Below, piece after piece: positions 1 to 8,656 of a stretch of DNA of 64,000 bases. Under the pieces are notes generated by a model. The model was not told the origin of the DNA and did no database searches. It was given only the letters and a program-made list of their open reading frames with translations. Position 1 is the first letter of the stretch. Each line of letters opens with the position of its first letter. The DNA is from Streptomyces glomeratus. GTDB lineage: Bacteria; Actinomycetota; Actinomycetes; Streptomycetales; Streptomycetaceae. A program made the position numbers and the translations under genes. The stretch is taken from positions 1 to 64,000 of the forward strand of contig NZ_JAKEEB010000004.1 of the NCBI RefSeq assembly GCF_021462825.1, read 5' to 3'.

Positions 1-111
1 CCCTGATCCGTGACCGACGGTGCTACCAAGTGACACCTCCCGTCACTGCGCCGGCTTGATTTCGGCATTGGGAAGCCTTCCTATCGAGCGGGCTACGCCG
101 GGACAACGGAT

Positions 112-687
112 TTACCCGTCGGTCACGTGCGGACGCACGTAGTGCAGCAGCACGACACCGTTGCCGAACCTGCGGGAGTCGACGAGACGCAGGGCGGTCA
201 GCTCGTCGGACTCGGCGAAGAGGCGCTGCCCGCGGCCGACGAGGATCGGATGGACGTACACCCGGAACTCGTCCACGAGGTCGTGCCGCAGGAACTCGGC
301 GGCCAGGGCGGCGCCGCCGAGCGCGAGGTCGCCGCCCTCCTGGGCCTTGAGCGCGAGGATGTCCTCGACGACGACGTCCTTGACGATGGTGGTGTGCCAG
401 TCGGCGTGCCGGAGGGTCCGGGAGAACACGATCTTCGGCATGTTGCGCCAGATCCGGGCGTACTCGACGACCGGCCCCGAGCGGTGCGGGTCGGCGTCCG
501 CGGTGGGCCAGAAGTCGGCCATGAGCTGGTAGGTGACCCGCCCGTTGAGGAAGGCGCCCATCTCCTTCAGCACGTCGTTGAAGTGCTGGTGCAGCTCGTC
601 GTCGACCAGGTGCCAGTCGATCTCACGGTTCGGGCCCTCGATGAAGCCGTCCAGGGACATGGACATCATCAGGACGATCTTTCTCAT
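112..687 (-). CDS. dihydrofolate reductase family protein (RibD C-terminal fold)
   Basis: Cytoplasmic reductase of the RibD C-terminal/dihydrofolate reductase superfamily, presumably NADPH-dependent. The substrate is unknown for most members of this short family. The 191-residue length is normal. The sequence opens with a beta strand and the loop SLDGFIEGP (about residues 11-19), typical of the family's ligand loop. It ends with the helix around ALGGAALAAEFL and the strand VHPILVGRG before the closing strands. The ATG has GGGAG five bases upstream. It lies downstream of the OmpA-domain gene in the same direction, but a hairpin between them suggests a separate unit. It is probably not part of the pilus system. 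Confidence 0.85.
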   Translation of the reverse strand: MRKIVLMMSMSLDGFIEGPNREIDWHLVDDELHQHFNDVLKEMGAFLNGRVTYQLMADFWPTADADPHRSGPVVEYARIWRNMPKIVFSRTLRHADWHTTIVKDVVVEDILALKAQEGGDLALGGAALAAEFLRHDLVDEFRVYVHPILVGRGQRLFAESDELTALRLVDSRRFGNGVVLLHYVRPHVTDG

Positions 688-766
688 GGCAGCTCCCGGT
701 TACGACGCCGACCATCCGGACTGCACGAGCATCGCGCAGCGGCGCCGCGCGGAGCGGGAGGCGGCT

Positions 767-785
767 CCGGGTGATTCGCACCCGG
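767..785 (-). terminator. hairpin after the pilus/OmpA operon
   Basis: A 7-bp perfect stem (CCGGGTG / CACCCGG) with a 5-base loop lies just past the stop of the OmpA-domain gene. It probably ends the leftward Tad operon. There is no U-run, as is usual for Streptomyces hairpin terminators. Confidence 0.5.
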
Positions 786-789
786 GGAC

Positions 790-1434
790 TCAGCCTCCCG
801 CGGTGCCCGACGTGCCGGAGGACGACTCCCCCCTGGGGAACGAAACCTCCACGCGGCGGTTCTTGCGGCGGCCCTCCTCCGAGGAGTTGTCGGCGATCGG
901 GTAGTCCTCGCTGTAGCCGCGCACCTCGAAGGTGACGGTCCCGCCGAGACGCGCGGCCAGCCGGTCGTGGACCGCCTCCGCGCGCTTCTTGGAGAGGACC
1001 AGGCCGTGGGCGTACGAGCCCAGGTTGTCGGTGAAGCCGAAGACGCGGACGTTGGTGGCGCTCTGCTTCTTGATCTCGTCCGCGATGGCGTCGATACGGG
1101 CGCTGGCCTCCGGGTTCAGCTTGTCGCTGTCCTTGGGGAACAGCACCTCCGCCTGCAGCGCGAACGTGACGTTCTCGTTGGTGTCCTCACGCCGCTCCTC
1201 ACCGCCGAGGTCCTCCACGACCGACTTGATGTCCAGCACCTTGGCCGGCGCGAGGGTCGCCCCGTCGGCGAGCTTCAGCCCCGGGCTGGTGGGGTCGACG
1301 GACGGTGGCGGTGAGGTGGTGACGGTATCGGGTGGCGCGCTGGGACCGTCATCGGCGGCCGCCGGGGGGCCGCCGCCGAGGCCGAGCACGGTGAGAAGGG
1401 AGAGCGCGGTGACGGCACGGAGGGGGAGGGGCAT
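790..1434 (-). CDS. secreted OmpA-domain protein, last gene of Tad locus
   Basis: A 214-residue exported protein with a C-terminal OmpA/MotB-like peptidoglycan-binding domain. Residues 1-27 form a signal peptide (a run of L/V/G ending PAAADD), followed by a Pro/Ser/Thr-rich linker. The OmpA domain occupies the last ~130 residues and carries the motifs GFTDNLGS, LSKKRAEAVHDRL, VRGYSEDYPIADN and GRRKNRRVEV, which hold the expected diaminopimelate-contacting Asp and Arg. The ATG at 1434 is preferred because the upstream in-frame sequence overlaps the lipoprotein gene and the signal peptide starts here. It lies 7 bases after the lipoprotein stop, so it is probably co-transcribed. It may anchor the pilus apparatus to the wall; that role is inferred from position. 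Confidence 0.85.
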   Translation of the reverse strand: MPLPLRAVTALSLLTVLGLGGGPPAAADDGPSAPPDTVTTSPPPSVDPTSPGLKLADGATLAPAKVLDIKSVVEDLGGEERREDTNENVTFALQAEVLFPKDSDKLNPEASARIDAIADEIKKQSATNVRVFGFTDNLGSYAHGLVLSKKRAEAVHDRLAARLGGTVTFEVRGYSEDYPIADNSSEEGRRKNRRVEVSFPRGESSSGTSGTAGG

Positions 1435-1441
1435 GGCCGGT

Positions 1442-2032
1442 TCACCCCTGGGAGAGTTCGATGGAGGCGGGGGGCATGGCGCCGACCTGGAAGTCGACGG
1501 TGTCGGTGCCTTCGGGTGGGGCGGGGAATTGGGCGAACCATTGCGCGGTCGCACCTTCCCTGACTCCGCCGGTGAACTGCGTGCAGAGGCAGCGTCCCGA
1601 GGTGTCACGGAGGATCAGGTACTTCTTCTTGCCCTTCTGGTCGATCAGGCTGGCCCCGGCGATGGAGCCACCGTTCCTGGCCAACTCCCGCTCGTCGCCG
1701 CGCCAGTCGGCCGCGACCCACAGGGTGCCCGTGTTGTTCGTGACCGTCCCTTCCACGGTCACGAAGCCCCCGCTGTCACGCTTGGCGGAGGTCACCGTCA
1801 GCGCCAGCCCGTTCTCTCCCTTGACCTCGGCCAGCGCCGCGTCCGACTGGGGCGCCTGGGACTGCTTCTGCCCGCCGTCCCCGGTCCGGGCGGGAGCCGA
1901 CGACGTCGCGGGTCCCTTGCCCGACTTCCCGTCACTTCCCGCGCCACAACCGGCCACCGTGAGGAGCAGCCCGGCCGCGATCGCGAGTGCGCTCAGCGCC
2001 CTGCGGCCCTTCATGGTGTGCCGAAAGTCCAT
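1442..2032 (-). CDS. putative lipoprotein of the Tad locus
   Basis: A 196-residue lipoprotein of unknown function. Residues 1-29 are a lipoprotein signal ending in the lipobox TVAGC, so the Cys should be lipidated outside the membrane. A Gly/Ser/Lys-rich linker follows. The remainder (residues ~65-196) looks like a beta-rich domain (LALTVTSAKRDSGGFVTVEG, then VNFxxxG-like strands), similar in style to DUF4352-like extracellular immunoglobulin domains; I do not recognise it firmly. The ATG has GGAAG eight bases upstream. A second ATG six codons on is possible. It is flanked closely by the TadG-like and OmpA-domain genes, so it is probably a pilus accessory protein. Confidence 0.75.
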   Translation of the reverse strand: MDFRHTMKGRRALSALAIAAGLLLTVAGCGAGSDGKSGKGPATSSAPARTGDGGQKQSQAPQSDAALAEVKGENGLALTVTSAKRDSGGFVTVEGTVTNNTGTLWVAADWRGDERELARNGGSIAGASLIDQKGKKKYLILRDTSGRCLCTQFTGGVREGATAQWFAQFPAPPEGTDTVDFQVGAMPPASIELSQG

Positions 2033-2047
2033 CGGTACGGCTTCCTT

Positions 2048-2656
2048 TCACTCAGCCAGATGCACAGAGAACAGCACGGACGCGTCAGGAAGGTCGTCCG
2101 GTAGGAAATGTTCGGGGTCGATGTCGACGGGCCGGCCGTCGCAGACGAGGTGTACGGACTTCTTCGGATCCGCGTCAGAGGGAAGGGTGCAGCGCGGTTG
2201 AATCACCGCGACGGCTTCGGCCCTCGCGTGCCGGGCCTGCGTGCCCGGAATGATGGACTTCCCCACCGTGTAGCGCGTCTGGATCGTCACCCGGTATCCG
2301 GGGAAGCCGTTCACGGTGGTGGCTACGGCGCCGCCCTGGACGGTCGAGTCGTTGTCAGCCGCCAGCCGATCGGCCGCAGCGCTCGCTCCCGCGCCTTTGA
2401 GGCCCTCACCCCGAAGCCACTTCAGCCAGTCGCCGTCCTGGCCGACGGCGTTCTGAAGACCGGTCATCAGCTCGTCGCGGGAGTCCTGTGCGGCCGCCAA
2501 CGCAGCAGCGTCCGCCGCGGACTGAGCTCCATTGCGGGCGGACGCTGCTTGGGCGAAGACGAAGAAAGCGATCGCGGCGAACAGCAGGATCCCCGTCAGC
2601 CAGATGTAGAGGGGAAGTGTCTGTCCGCGGTCTGCGAGTGGGCGCGGAGGGGTCAG
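2048..2656 (-). CDS. TadG/TadE-like pseudopilin, apparent CTG start
   Basis: A Tad-pilus pseudopilin-like membrane protein, ~202 residues. After the N-terminal Arg/Pro stretch comes DRGQTLPLYIW, then a single transmembrane helix. After it comes ARNGAQSAADAAALAAAQD, the hallmark of TadE/TadG-like proteins. The soluble C-terminus carries two Cys (RCTLP, LVCDG). No ATG, GTG or TTG lies in frame between the pilin gene and the membrane helix. The in-frame CTG at 2656 overlaps the pilin stop as CTGA, the same geometry as ATGA/GTGA coupling, so I place the start there. The open frame extends much further upstream, but that part runs antiparallel in phase over the pilin gene and reads as junk. The family is sure; the start is not. 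Confidence 0.75.
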   Translation of the reverse strand: MTPPRPLADRGQTLPLYIWLTGILLFAAIAFFVFAQAASARNGAQSAADAAALAAAQDSRDELMTGLQNAVGQDGDWLKWLRGEGLKGAGASAAADRLAADNDSTVQGGAVATTVNGFPGYRVTIQTRYTVGKSIIPGTQARHARAEAVAVIQPRCTLPSDADPKKSVHLVCDGRPVDIDPEHFLPDDLPDASVLFSVHLAE

Positions 2657-2865
2657 CCGCCGATGACGTTGGTCACCGCACGCATGATCGCGCCCGAGAT
2701 CGCACCGTCGAGTCCGAGACCGTCGATCATCGTGAAGATCCCGGCAATGATGATCATCAGCCCGGCATACTCCACGAACCCGGCCCCCGCGTCCCGCCCG
2801 GCCCCCCGCATCCGGGACACCACGGTCCGCCTCCACGTGCCGACCCTGTGCCTGGTCCTCGTCAT
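2653..2865 (-). CDS. flp: Flp-type pilin
   Basis: A 70-residue prepilin, the probable structural subunit of the Tad pilus. It has a basic leader (residues 1-27), then the class III signal G-AGFV-EY with Glu and Tyr at the usual places. A hydrophobic helix follows (AGLMIIIAGIFTMIDGLGL), with a short tail ending VNVIGG-like. Cleavage is expected after a Gly just before AGFVEYAG. The ATG at 2865 has AGGGG six bases upstream; a GTG at 2934 is in frame but has no good Shine-Dalgarno. The gene sits between the response regulator and the TadG-like gene. No prepilin peptidase (TadV/CpaA) is present in the window, so processing must rely on one encoded elsewhere. Confidence 0.85.
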   Translation of the reverse strand: MTRTRHRVGTWRRTVVSRMRGAGRDAGAGFVEYAGLMIIIAGIFTMIDGLGLDGAISGAIMRAVTNVIGG

Positions 2866-2976
2866 CACGGCCCCTGCCCTCCCGCCCGATGCGGCTACGA
2901 CCAACCCACGCACCGTACGTGAAAGCGCCCTCACCGGGAGTGGGCCCAGGGGCCCAACTTCCGTACCGGTGCGGCG

Positions 2977-3708
2977 TCATCGGCTCCACCCCTCCCGGGC
3001 CGTCCCCAGCCAGTGGGCGATCGCTTCGCTGCGCGAGGAACTATGCAGCTTTGCGAAGATACGATTGATGTGATTCTTGACCGTCTTCTCACTGATGAAG
3101 CAGGCGGCGGCGATCTGCCGGTTGTTCATCCCGGCCGCGATGAGATCCATGACCTCCACCTCCCTGGAACTCAGGCCGAAGTCCAGCCATCCCGCGGCAC
3201 GGCGCCGCAGGCCCCCCGCACGGGTGGGCCGAGCCTTCGACGAATGTGTCATAACCGGTTGCAGGTGCGAAGTAGTTCGCTTCGGTTCGTAGGAAAGTCC
3301 GAGCGAAGACGAGACAGGGCGGCGCCCCTCCCGCACGGTCCGCACCGCGGCGACCAGTTCGGCCGCCGTGAACTCGCCGTGCACCAGATAGCCGGAGGCC
3401 CCGCGGCGGAGTGCCTCCGCCGCGACCTCGGGTTCTCCGCTGTACGTCAGCATCATCACGGTGGCCGTGCGGGCCAGCCGGGGCAGCGCGGTCAGGCCGT
3501 CCGTGCCGGGCATGCGCAGGTCGAGGAGGACGACGTCCGGGCGGTGCGAGGCGGCGCGGGCGAGGGCCTGCTCGCCGTCGGCCGCCTCCGCGACCACCTC
3601 GATGTCGCCGTGGACGGACAGCAGGGCGGTCAGGCCCGCCCGTACGACCGGGTTGTCGTCGGCCACCAGGACGCGCAGCGGCGGGCCGGGAAGTGCCTGG
3701 TCAGGCAT
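2977..3708 (-). CDS. LuxR/NarL-family response regulator
   Basis: A two-component response regulator (243 residues). The receiver domain (11-125) has the acidic pair D17/D18, the phosphoacceptor D63 in LLDLRMPG and the switch T88. The usual Lys of GYLLKD is replaced by His (GYLVHGE, H110). A long, Ser/Arg-rich linker (~130-172) leads to a LuxR helix-turn-helix at 175-238 (LSSREVEVMDLIAAG, ISEKTVKNHINRIFAKL). Its start overlaps the end of the sensor kinase gene by 8 bases, so the two are a cognate pair. It is embedded in the Tad locus and probably controls pilus genes. The Lys-to-His change may alter phosphorylation output. Confidence 0.9.
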   Translation of the reverse strand: MPDQALPGPPLRVLVADDNPVVRAGLTALLSVHGDIEVVAEAADGEQALARAASHRPDVVLLDLRMPGTDGLTALPRLARTATVMMLTYSGEPEVAAEALRRGASGYLVHGEFTAAELVAAVRTVREGRRPVSSSLGLSYEPKRTTSHLQPVMTHSSKARPTRAGGLRRRAAGWLDFGLSSREVEVMDLIAAGMNNRQIAAACFISEKTVKNHINRIFAKLHSSSRSEAIAHWLGTAREGWSR

Positions 3709-5005
3709 GGGCGGCCTCCTCTTGGGGGCGGTGGGGAGCGGGGACGGGGACGGGGACGTGCAGATGGATCTCGGCGCCGCCCAGCGGTGAGCGGCCCAGG
3801 CGGAGGCGGCCGCGCAGGGACGCGGCGCGTTCCGTCATGCCCAGCAGACCGAAGTGGCCGGTTTCCGCCAGATGCCCGGGTACGGCGGTCGAGGGCAGAC
3901 CGACACCGTCGTCCCCGATCCGCAGGTCGAACGTCTCGGCCCCGGCGGCGTCGAGTTCGATGCGTACTCGGGTGGCGCGGGCGTGGCGGTGGGTGTTCTC
4001 CAGCGCCTCGGAGACGATGGACAGGACGTCGTGGGCCGTCGCGTACGGCAGCAGCAGCGGGGTGCCCGGCAGGCTCAGCTCTGCTTCGGCTCCGTCACGG
4101 GCGGCGAACTCCCTCGCACGTCGCGCCACTTCGCCGGCCAGGTCCAGGCGGGCCGTCGTGAGGTCCCTGCGGCGGCGCAGGTCCGACAGCAGGTCGCGGG
4201 ATTGCGTCGCGGCCCGCCGTGCCGCGTCGGCCACCAGGGCGGCCTGGCGCTTGAGCGTCGCGGGGTCGCGGTGCTCGGCGGAGGCGGCGAGTGCCTCCGC
4301 GGCCAGGGCGAGGCCGTGCAGGGTCTTCGCCACCGAGTCGTGCATCTCCCGGGCCAGTCGCGCGCGTTCGGACTCCACGGCCTCCGCCGCCGCGAGGCGG
4401 GCGTTCGCCTCGGACAGTGCCTCGCCGGCGGCGCCGAAGCGGAACGTCAGATTGCGCAGGGTCACCCCGATGATGCCCGCGGCGACGCAGAACCCGGCGA
4501 TGAGGACGGTGCTGGCACCGGCGCCCGGACGGTTTTCCCAGGCGCGGAACACGGCCAGCACCACGGCCAGTTGCAGTCCGGTGAGAACGCCGGCGCCGCG
4601 CCAGCCGTAGAGCAGTCCGGACAGCAGGGGCGTGCAGACGGTGGCGTAGGCGAGCGGGGAGGCGGGGGACGCGGTCAGCAGGAGGGTGGCGACGAACAGC
4701 AGGTCGAGCGCCATCAGCGCCGGATGGGCGAGCAGGCGCGGGCCGACGCGCTCCCAGTCGCGCAGCAGGGCGTACGACGTCATCACGCCGAGGACGGCGG
4801 CCACGAGCACGGCGTGGCGGGGAGCGCCGGAGGGGGTGTTGGCCAGGGCGAACGGAGCGCCGATGACGACCATGGCGAGGCGTACGGCCACGGTCTGACG
4901 GCACAGGGCCTGCAGTGCGCTCAACTGGAGGCGGACGCTGGCGGGCGGCGGCGCGTCGTCCTCCAGGTACCCGGGGGTGAGGTGACCGGTCCGGCTGCTC
5001 ATCAT
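3701..5005 (-). CDS. sensor histidine kinase of the NarL-type pair
   Basis: A membrane histidine kinase of 434 residues. About five transmembrane helices lie between residues 38 and 185 with only short outside loops, so it probably senses the membrane or an intramembrane signal. A coiled stretch follows, then the HisKA_3 dimerisation box with the phosphoacceptor H222 in AREMHDSVAKTLHG. The HATPase_c domain (~310-420) carries the N-box-like SEALENTHRHARA and the GDDGVGL G-box. The start ATG overlaps the tadC stop (ATGA at 5002-5005), and its 3' end overlaps the response regulator. Translational coupling to tadC ties this signalling pair to pilus assembly. Confidence 0.9.
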   Translation of the reverse strand: MMSSRTGHLTPGYLEDDAPPPASVRLQLSALQALCRQTVAVRLAMVVIGAPFALANTPSGAPRHAVLVAAVLGVMTSYALLRDWERVGPRLLAHPALMALDLLFVATLLLTASPASPLAYATVCTPLLSGLLYGWRGAGVLTGLQLAVVLAVFRAWENRPGAGASTVLIAGFCVAAGIIGVTLRNLTFRFGAAGEALSEANARLAAAEAVESERARLAREMHDSVAKTLHGLALAAEALAASAEHRDPATLKRQAALVADAARRAATQSRDLLSDLRRRRDLTTARLDLAGEVARRAREFAARDGAEAELSLPGTPLLLPYATAHDVLSIVSEALENTHRHARATRVRIELDAAGAETFDLRIGDDGVGLPSTAVPGHLAETGHFGLLGMTERAASLRGRLRLGRSPLGGAEIHLHVPVPVPAPHRPQEEAAHA

Positions 5006-5910
5006 CGGCCCAGGATCGATCCGAAGTTCGCCCCCGAGCCCAGGAACATGCCCGTGGCGATGAGGATCATCGTCGCCGGGAGCATGAAGACCAGGGTGAC
5101 CAGCGTGGCCTTGGGAATCGTCTTGGCCGCGCGGCGGCGGGCGTTCTGGGCGTCCGTGCGCCGCATGTCGGTGGCCAGCTGAATCAGTGTCTCCGCGATC
5201 GGGGAGCCCAGTTCCTCGCCCTGTTGCAGGGCGGAGACGAACTGGGCGACCTGCTCGGAGGAGTTGCGGCGACGCAGTTCGTCGAAGGCCTGGCGGCGGC
5301 TGACGCCCATGTCCATCTGGCGCAGGGTGATGCGCAGTTCGTCCGCCCAGGGCCCCTCGTACTTCTCCGCGACCCGGTCCAGTGCCTGACGGAAGCCGAG
5401 GCCGGCCGAGACGACGACCGCGAGGACGTCCAGGAAGTCCGGCAGCGTGCGGTCGATGACGTCCTTGCGTTCGCGGATGGCCTGCCAGATCAGGGCGTCG
5501 GCGGCGAACAGGCCGAAGGCGAAGGTGAGCGCCGCGAACAGCAGTTGTCCGTTGGAGAGGAACATCAGGCCCACGACCAGGCCGAAGACTCCGTACACCG
5601 CCCGGCGTGCGGCGTACCGCTGAAGGGTGAGACCGCCCGGGTTGCCGGCCATGTCGATTCGGCGGCGTTTGGCGTCGACACGGCGCGGGCCCATGAGGCG
5701 CAGCACGAGTGGGGCGAAGCGCATGCCGATGCGGTCGACCGCGGAGCCCGCCTTGGAGACACGGGTGGCGCCCACCTCCAGCGCGAGCGTCAGGTCGCTC
5801 GGCAGCTTCGCGTCCGCGCGGATCATACGGATGCCGAGGAGCATCCCGGTGACGGAGACGGCGGTCAGCAGGGCGAGGAGCAGGGGCAGTATCCCGGTCG
5901 TTGCGGTCAT
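5002..5910 (-). CDS. tadC: Tad pilus inner-membrane platform protein (type II secretion F family)
   Basis: A 302-residue T2SF-domain membrane protein, the TadC partner of the TadA ATPase. There is an N-terminal membrane helix (5-25), a helix pair at ~105-140, the cytoplasmic T2SF helical domain (LPDFLDVLAVVVSAGLGFRQAL, LGSPIAETLIQLA) and a C-terminal membrane helix (VTLVFMLPATMILIATGMFL). The ATG has GGAGGG eight bases upstream. It follows tadB with a 13-base gap and overlaps the kinase gene by four bases. It should form the membrane base of the pilus together with TadB. Confidence 0.9.
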   Translation of the reverse strand: MTATTGILPLLLALLTAVSVTGMLLGIRMIRADAKLPSDLTLALEVGATRVSKAGSAVDRIGMRFAPLVLRLMGPRRVDAKRRRIDMAGNPGGLTLQRYAARRAVYGVFGLVVGLMFLSNGQLLFAALTFAFGLFAADALIWQAIRERKDVIDRTLPDFLDVLAVVVSAGLGFRQALDRVAEKYEGPWADELRITLRQMDMGVSRRQAFDELRRRNSSEQVAQFVSALQQGEELGSPIAETLIQLATDMRRTDAQNARRRAAKTIPKATLVTLVFMLPATMILIATGMFLGSGANFGSILGR

Positions 5911-5923
5911 CTCGGGGCCCTCC

Positions 5924-6871
5924 TCACACTTCGATCTTGCCGAGGCGGCGGATGACGAAGAAGCCGACCGTGTACAGGCCGACCGCCAGCAGGACCAGGC
6001 CCTGGCCGAGCGCGGAGCCGGTGACCCGGGCGAGGGCGCCCTCGTTCGACGAGTTGACCAGGACCAGGGAGCCGAGCCCCAGCAGCGGGACCGTGAAGGC
6101 CGTCGCGTTCACCTCGGAGAGCATGGTGCGGACCTCGCGCCGGGTCTCCTTGCGGTCCTCCAGGGTCTGGGTGAGGTTGCGCAGCGAGTTGACGACCGAG
6201 CCGCCCGCCTTGTTGGCCAGGACGAGCGTGGTGACCAGGACGACCAGTTCGCGGGAGGGCAGGCGTTCGGCGAGTTCGCCGAGGGTGTCGTCGATCGAGC
6301 GGCCGAGCATCAGCTGGTCGGCGACGCGGGCCAGTTCCTCGCCCGCCGGGGCCTCCAGTTCCTCCGCCGCCATGGCGAGCGCGGTGCGCAGGGCGAGGCC
6401 GGCCGCCGTGGCGTTGGCCAGCAGACGGGCCACGTCCGGGAGCTGGTTGATGAAGGCCTCGATGCGTTTCTGCCGCTGCCAGTTGAGGAAGATGGCCGCG
6501 CTCCAGACGCCGGCCAGCGCGGCGAGCGGGCCGAAGAAGGGGGCCAGCGTCGAGGCCGCGATCAGCCACAGCGCGACGACGACGGCGGTGACGTAGGTGA
6601 AGAACTCCCCCGGCGTCAGATCGAGTCCCGTGGCCGACAGGCGCAGCTGGAGGGTGCGGCCCAGGCGGGTGCGGCGCAGCCGCCGGTCGACGGCGGTGAA
6701 GCGCCGGACGCGGCCGGAGGCGGTGCGCACCGGGCCCGCCGGGTCGCCGGTGAGCCGCTCGACGAGCGCCTGCCGCTGGGCCCGGCCGGAGGCGTACAGG
6801 TGGAGGCCCGCGACGGCGAGCGTGCCGGTGAGGACGGTCGCGCCGAGGGCGAGGAGGGCGGGGTCGTTCAT
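5924..6871 (-). CDS. tadB: Tad pilus inner-membrane platform protein TadB
   Basis: A 315-residue type II secretion F-family protein. An N-terminal membrane segment is followed by a basic cytoplasmic stretch, a membrane pair (~95-130) and the T2SF domain with the recognisable helix NQLPDVARLLANATAAGLALRTAL. Then come ELARVADQLMLGRSIDDTLG and two C-terminal membrane helices. The ATG has AGGAG six to seven bases upstream. It lies between tadA (25-base gap) and tadC, the standard Tad order. Confidence in the TadB rather than TadC label comes from gene order. Confidence 0.9.
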   Translation of the reverse strand: MNDPALLALGATVLTGTLAVAGLHLYASGRAQRQALVERLTGDPAGPVRTASGRVRRFTAVDRRLRRTRLGRTLQLRLSATGLDLTPGEFFTYVTAVVVALWLIAASTLAPFFGPLAALAGVWSAAIFLNWQRQKRIEAFINQLPDVARLLANATAAGLALRTALAMAAEELEAPAGEELARVADQLMLGRSIDDTLGELAERLPSRELVVLVTTLVLANKAGGSVVNSLRNLTQTLEDRKETRREVRTMLSEVNATAFTVPLLGLGSLVLVNSSNEGALARVTGSALGQGLVLLAVGLYTVGFFVIRRLGKIEV

Positions 6872-6896
6872 GGCGCGCTCCTGACGTGAGCGGGGG

Positions 6897-8237
6897 TCAT
6901 CCGATGGCCTGCCGTGTGTTGCGTACGTCGATGGCCTCCGCGACGCCGAAGGCGGGCGGGAGCGGTTCGTTGGCGACGTACAGCTTCTCCGCGACCGGCC
7001 GGGGCAGCGGGAGGTGCTCGAAGCGGCCGCGGACGATCCGGTCGGCTCCGAGGGGCTGGGGGACGAAACGGGAAACGGTGGTGACGCGGAACTGCTCCCG
7101 GCCGTGTGACACGACGAGCGCGATCTCGACGACCTTGCGGGAGCCGTCGGCGTACCGCGCGAGCTGAACGACCACGTCCACCGCCGAGTTGATCTGGTCC
7201 TTGAGCGCCTCGAACGGGATCAGCACCTCGGACATCGAGCCCAGGGTCTGCAGCCGCATCAGGGCGTCCTCGGCGGAGTTGGCGTGGACGGTCGCGAGCG
7301 AGCCGTCGTGTCCCGTCGACATCGCCTGGAGCATGTCCAGGGTCTCGCCGCCGCGGACCTCACCGACGATGATCCGGTCGGGACGCATCCGGAGGCTGTT
7401 GCGGACCAGGTCGCGAATGGTGATCTGGCCCTTGCCCTCGACGTTCGGCGGGCGCGACTCCAGGCGGATCACATGCTCCTGCTGGAGCTGGAGTTCGGCG
7501 GAGTCCTCGATGGTGATGATGCGCTCCTGTGCGGGGATGAGCCCCGACAGGGCGTTGAGCAGGGTCGTCTTCCCGGTGCCCGTGCCGCCGCTGACGATGA
7601 GGTTGAACCGGGCCCGGACGAACGCGGCGAGCAGCATCAGCATCTGCTCGTCGAGGGAGCCGAGGCCGATGAGTTCGGGGAGGGTGTAGGCGCGCGGGAA
7701 GCGGCGGATGGTGAGGGTGGGACCGGTCAGGGCGAGCGGCGGGATGATGACGTTGACGCGTTCGCCGGTGGGCAGGCGGGCGTCGACCATCGGGTTGGAC
7801 TCGTCGACACGCCGGTTGACCGTGGAGACGATCCGTTCGATCGTCTGCATCAGCTGCTCGGTGGAGGCGAAGCGCAGTGGGAGCTGTTCGACGCGGCCCG
7901 CCCGCTCCACGAAGATGGAGTCCGGGCCGTTGACCATGATCTCGGTGATGGACGCGTCGGCGAGGAGCGGTTCCAGGACGCCGAGGCCGAGGGCCTCGTC
8001 GACGACCCGGCGGATCAGCTGGGAACGCTCGGCGGAGGAGAGGACCGGTCCTTCCCGGCTGATGATGTGGCCCAGGACCCGCTCCAGGCGGACCCTGCGT
8101 TCGGCGGCCGCGAGGCCGGACATCTCGGCGAGGTCGATCTCCTCCAGGAGCTTGGCGCGGTAGACGGCGACGAGTTGTCCGTCCTCGCGGGCGGCTCCGC
8201 CGTCGTCGGGGGCGGCGATACGGGAGCGCAGGCTCAT
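6897..8237 (-). CDS. tadA: Tad secretion ATPase (CpaF/TadA, VirB11 family)
   Basis: The cytoplasmic hexameric ATPase that powers Tad pilus assembly, 446 residues. It has an N-terminal CpaF domain (~25-170; [17 protein letters not shown], a family hallmark), the Walker A GGTGTGKT at 217-224, an Asp box (IIxIEDSAEL) near 245, the Walker B region [14 protein letters not shown] near 285 and the His box [13 protein letters not shown] near 307-319. All catalytic motifs are intact. The ATG has a purine-rich GAGGAG about 12 bases upstream, rather distant. It lies between the TadE gene and tadB and is the anchor for calling this region a Tad locus. Confidence 0.95.
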   Translation of the reverse strand: MSLRSRIAAPDDGGAAREDGQLVAVYRAKLLEEIDLAEMSGLAAAERRVRLERVLGHIISREGPVLSSAERSQLIRRVVDEALGLGVLEPLLADASITEIMVNGPDSIFVERAGRVEQLPLRFASTEQLMQTIERIVSTVNRRVDESNPMVDARLPTGERVNVIIPPLALTGPTLTIRRFPRAYTLPELIGLGSLDEQMLMLLAAFVRARFNLIVSGGTGTGKTTLLNALSGLIPAQERIITIEDSAELQLQQEHVIRLESRPPNVEGKGQITIRDLVRNSLRMRPDRIIVGEVRGGETLDMLQAMSTGHDGSLATVHANSAEDALMRLQTLGSMSEVLIPFEALKDQINSAVDVVVQLARYADGSRKVVEIALVVSHGREQFRVTTVSRFVPQPLGADRIVRGRFEHLPLPRPVAEKLYVANEPLPPAFGVAEAIDVRNTRQAIG

Positions 8238-8254
8238 GCCGGTCGTCAGCTCCT

Positions 8255-8656
8255 CTACGGGGTGGCGGGGTCGGGGTCGTTGGGCATGGTGGCGCGGCGG
8301 GTCACGGGCCAGGCGCCGAAGAGGGGGATGACGGAGGGGACGCGGACGGTGACGGTGGCGGTGGTGGTGCCGGCGCCTCGTGGCGCGTCGACCCTCGGGT
8401 CCAGCCAGCCGCTGACGGCCGCCGCGCCCGCCGCGGCCCCGTCCCCGTTGCGGGAGGCGACGCGGGCGGCGGCGCGGGCGCCGGTGCCGGCCTGGTTGAT
8501 GCCGTAGCCGATGAGGCCGAGCTGGATGGCCGCCATGCCGATGATCAGGAGGATGGGCAGGAAGCCGGCGAACTCGAGCATGGAGACGCCGCGGTCGTCG
8601 AAGCGGCGGGTGCGCCGTTCCCCGGGGGCCGCCGTACGGCGGAGAAGAGCCCTCAC
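8255..8656 (-). CDS. TadE-like minor pseudopilin
   Basis: A 133-residue TadE-family protein. A short basic leader is followed by DRGVSMLEFAGFLPILLII, a TadE-type membrane helix with the conserved Glu. NQAGTGARAAARVASRNG and a small extracellular beta-rich tail follow. The GTG at 8656 overlaps the stop of the preceding gene as GTGA and has GGAGGGGA seven bases upstream, so translational coupling is likely. This start discards the longer upstream open frame that lies inside the preceding gene. With the TadE domain of the preceding gene it makes two adjacent pseudopilins. Confidence 0.85.
   Translation of the reverse strand: MRALLRRTAAPGERRTRRFDDRGVSMLEFAGFLPILLIIGMAAIQLGLIGYGINQAGTGARAAARVASRNGDGAAAGAAAVSGWLDPRVDAPRGAGTTTATVTVRVPSVIPLFGAWPVTRRATMPNDPDPATP

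Noticed and set aside
1..111. Possible end of an upstream gene or terminator at the left edge
   Set aside because: Only an 11-base palindrome with a one-base loop is present; no coding frame could be supported.
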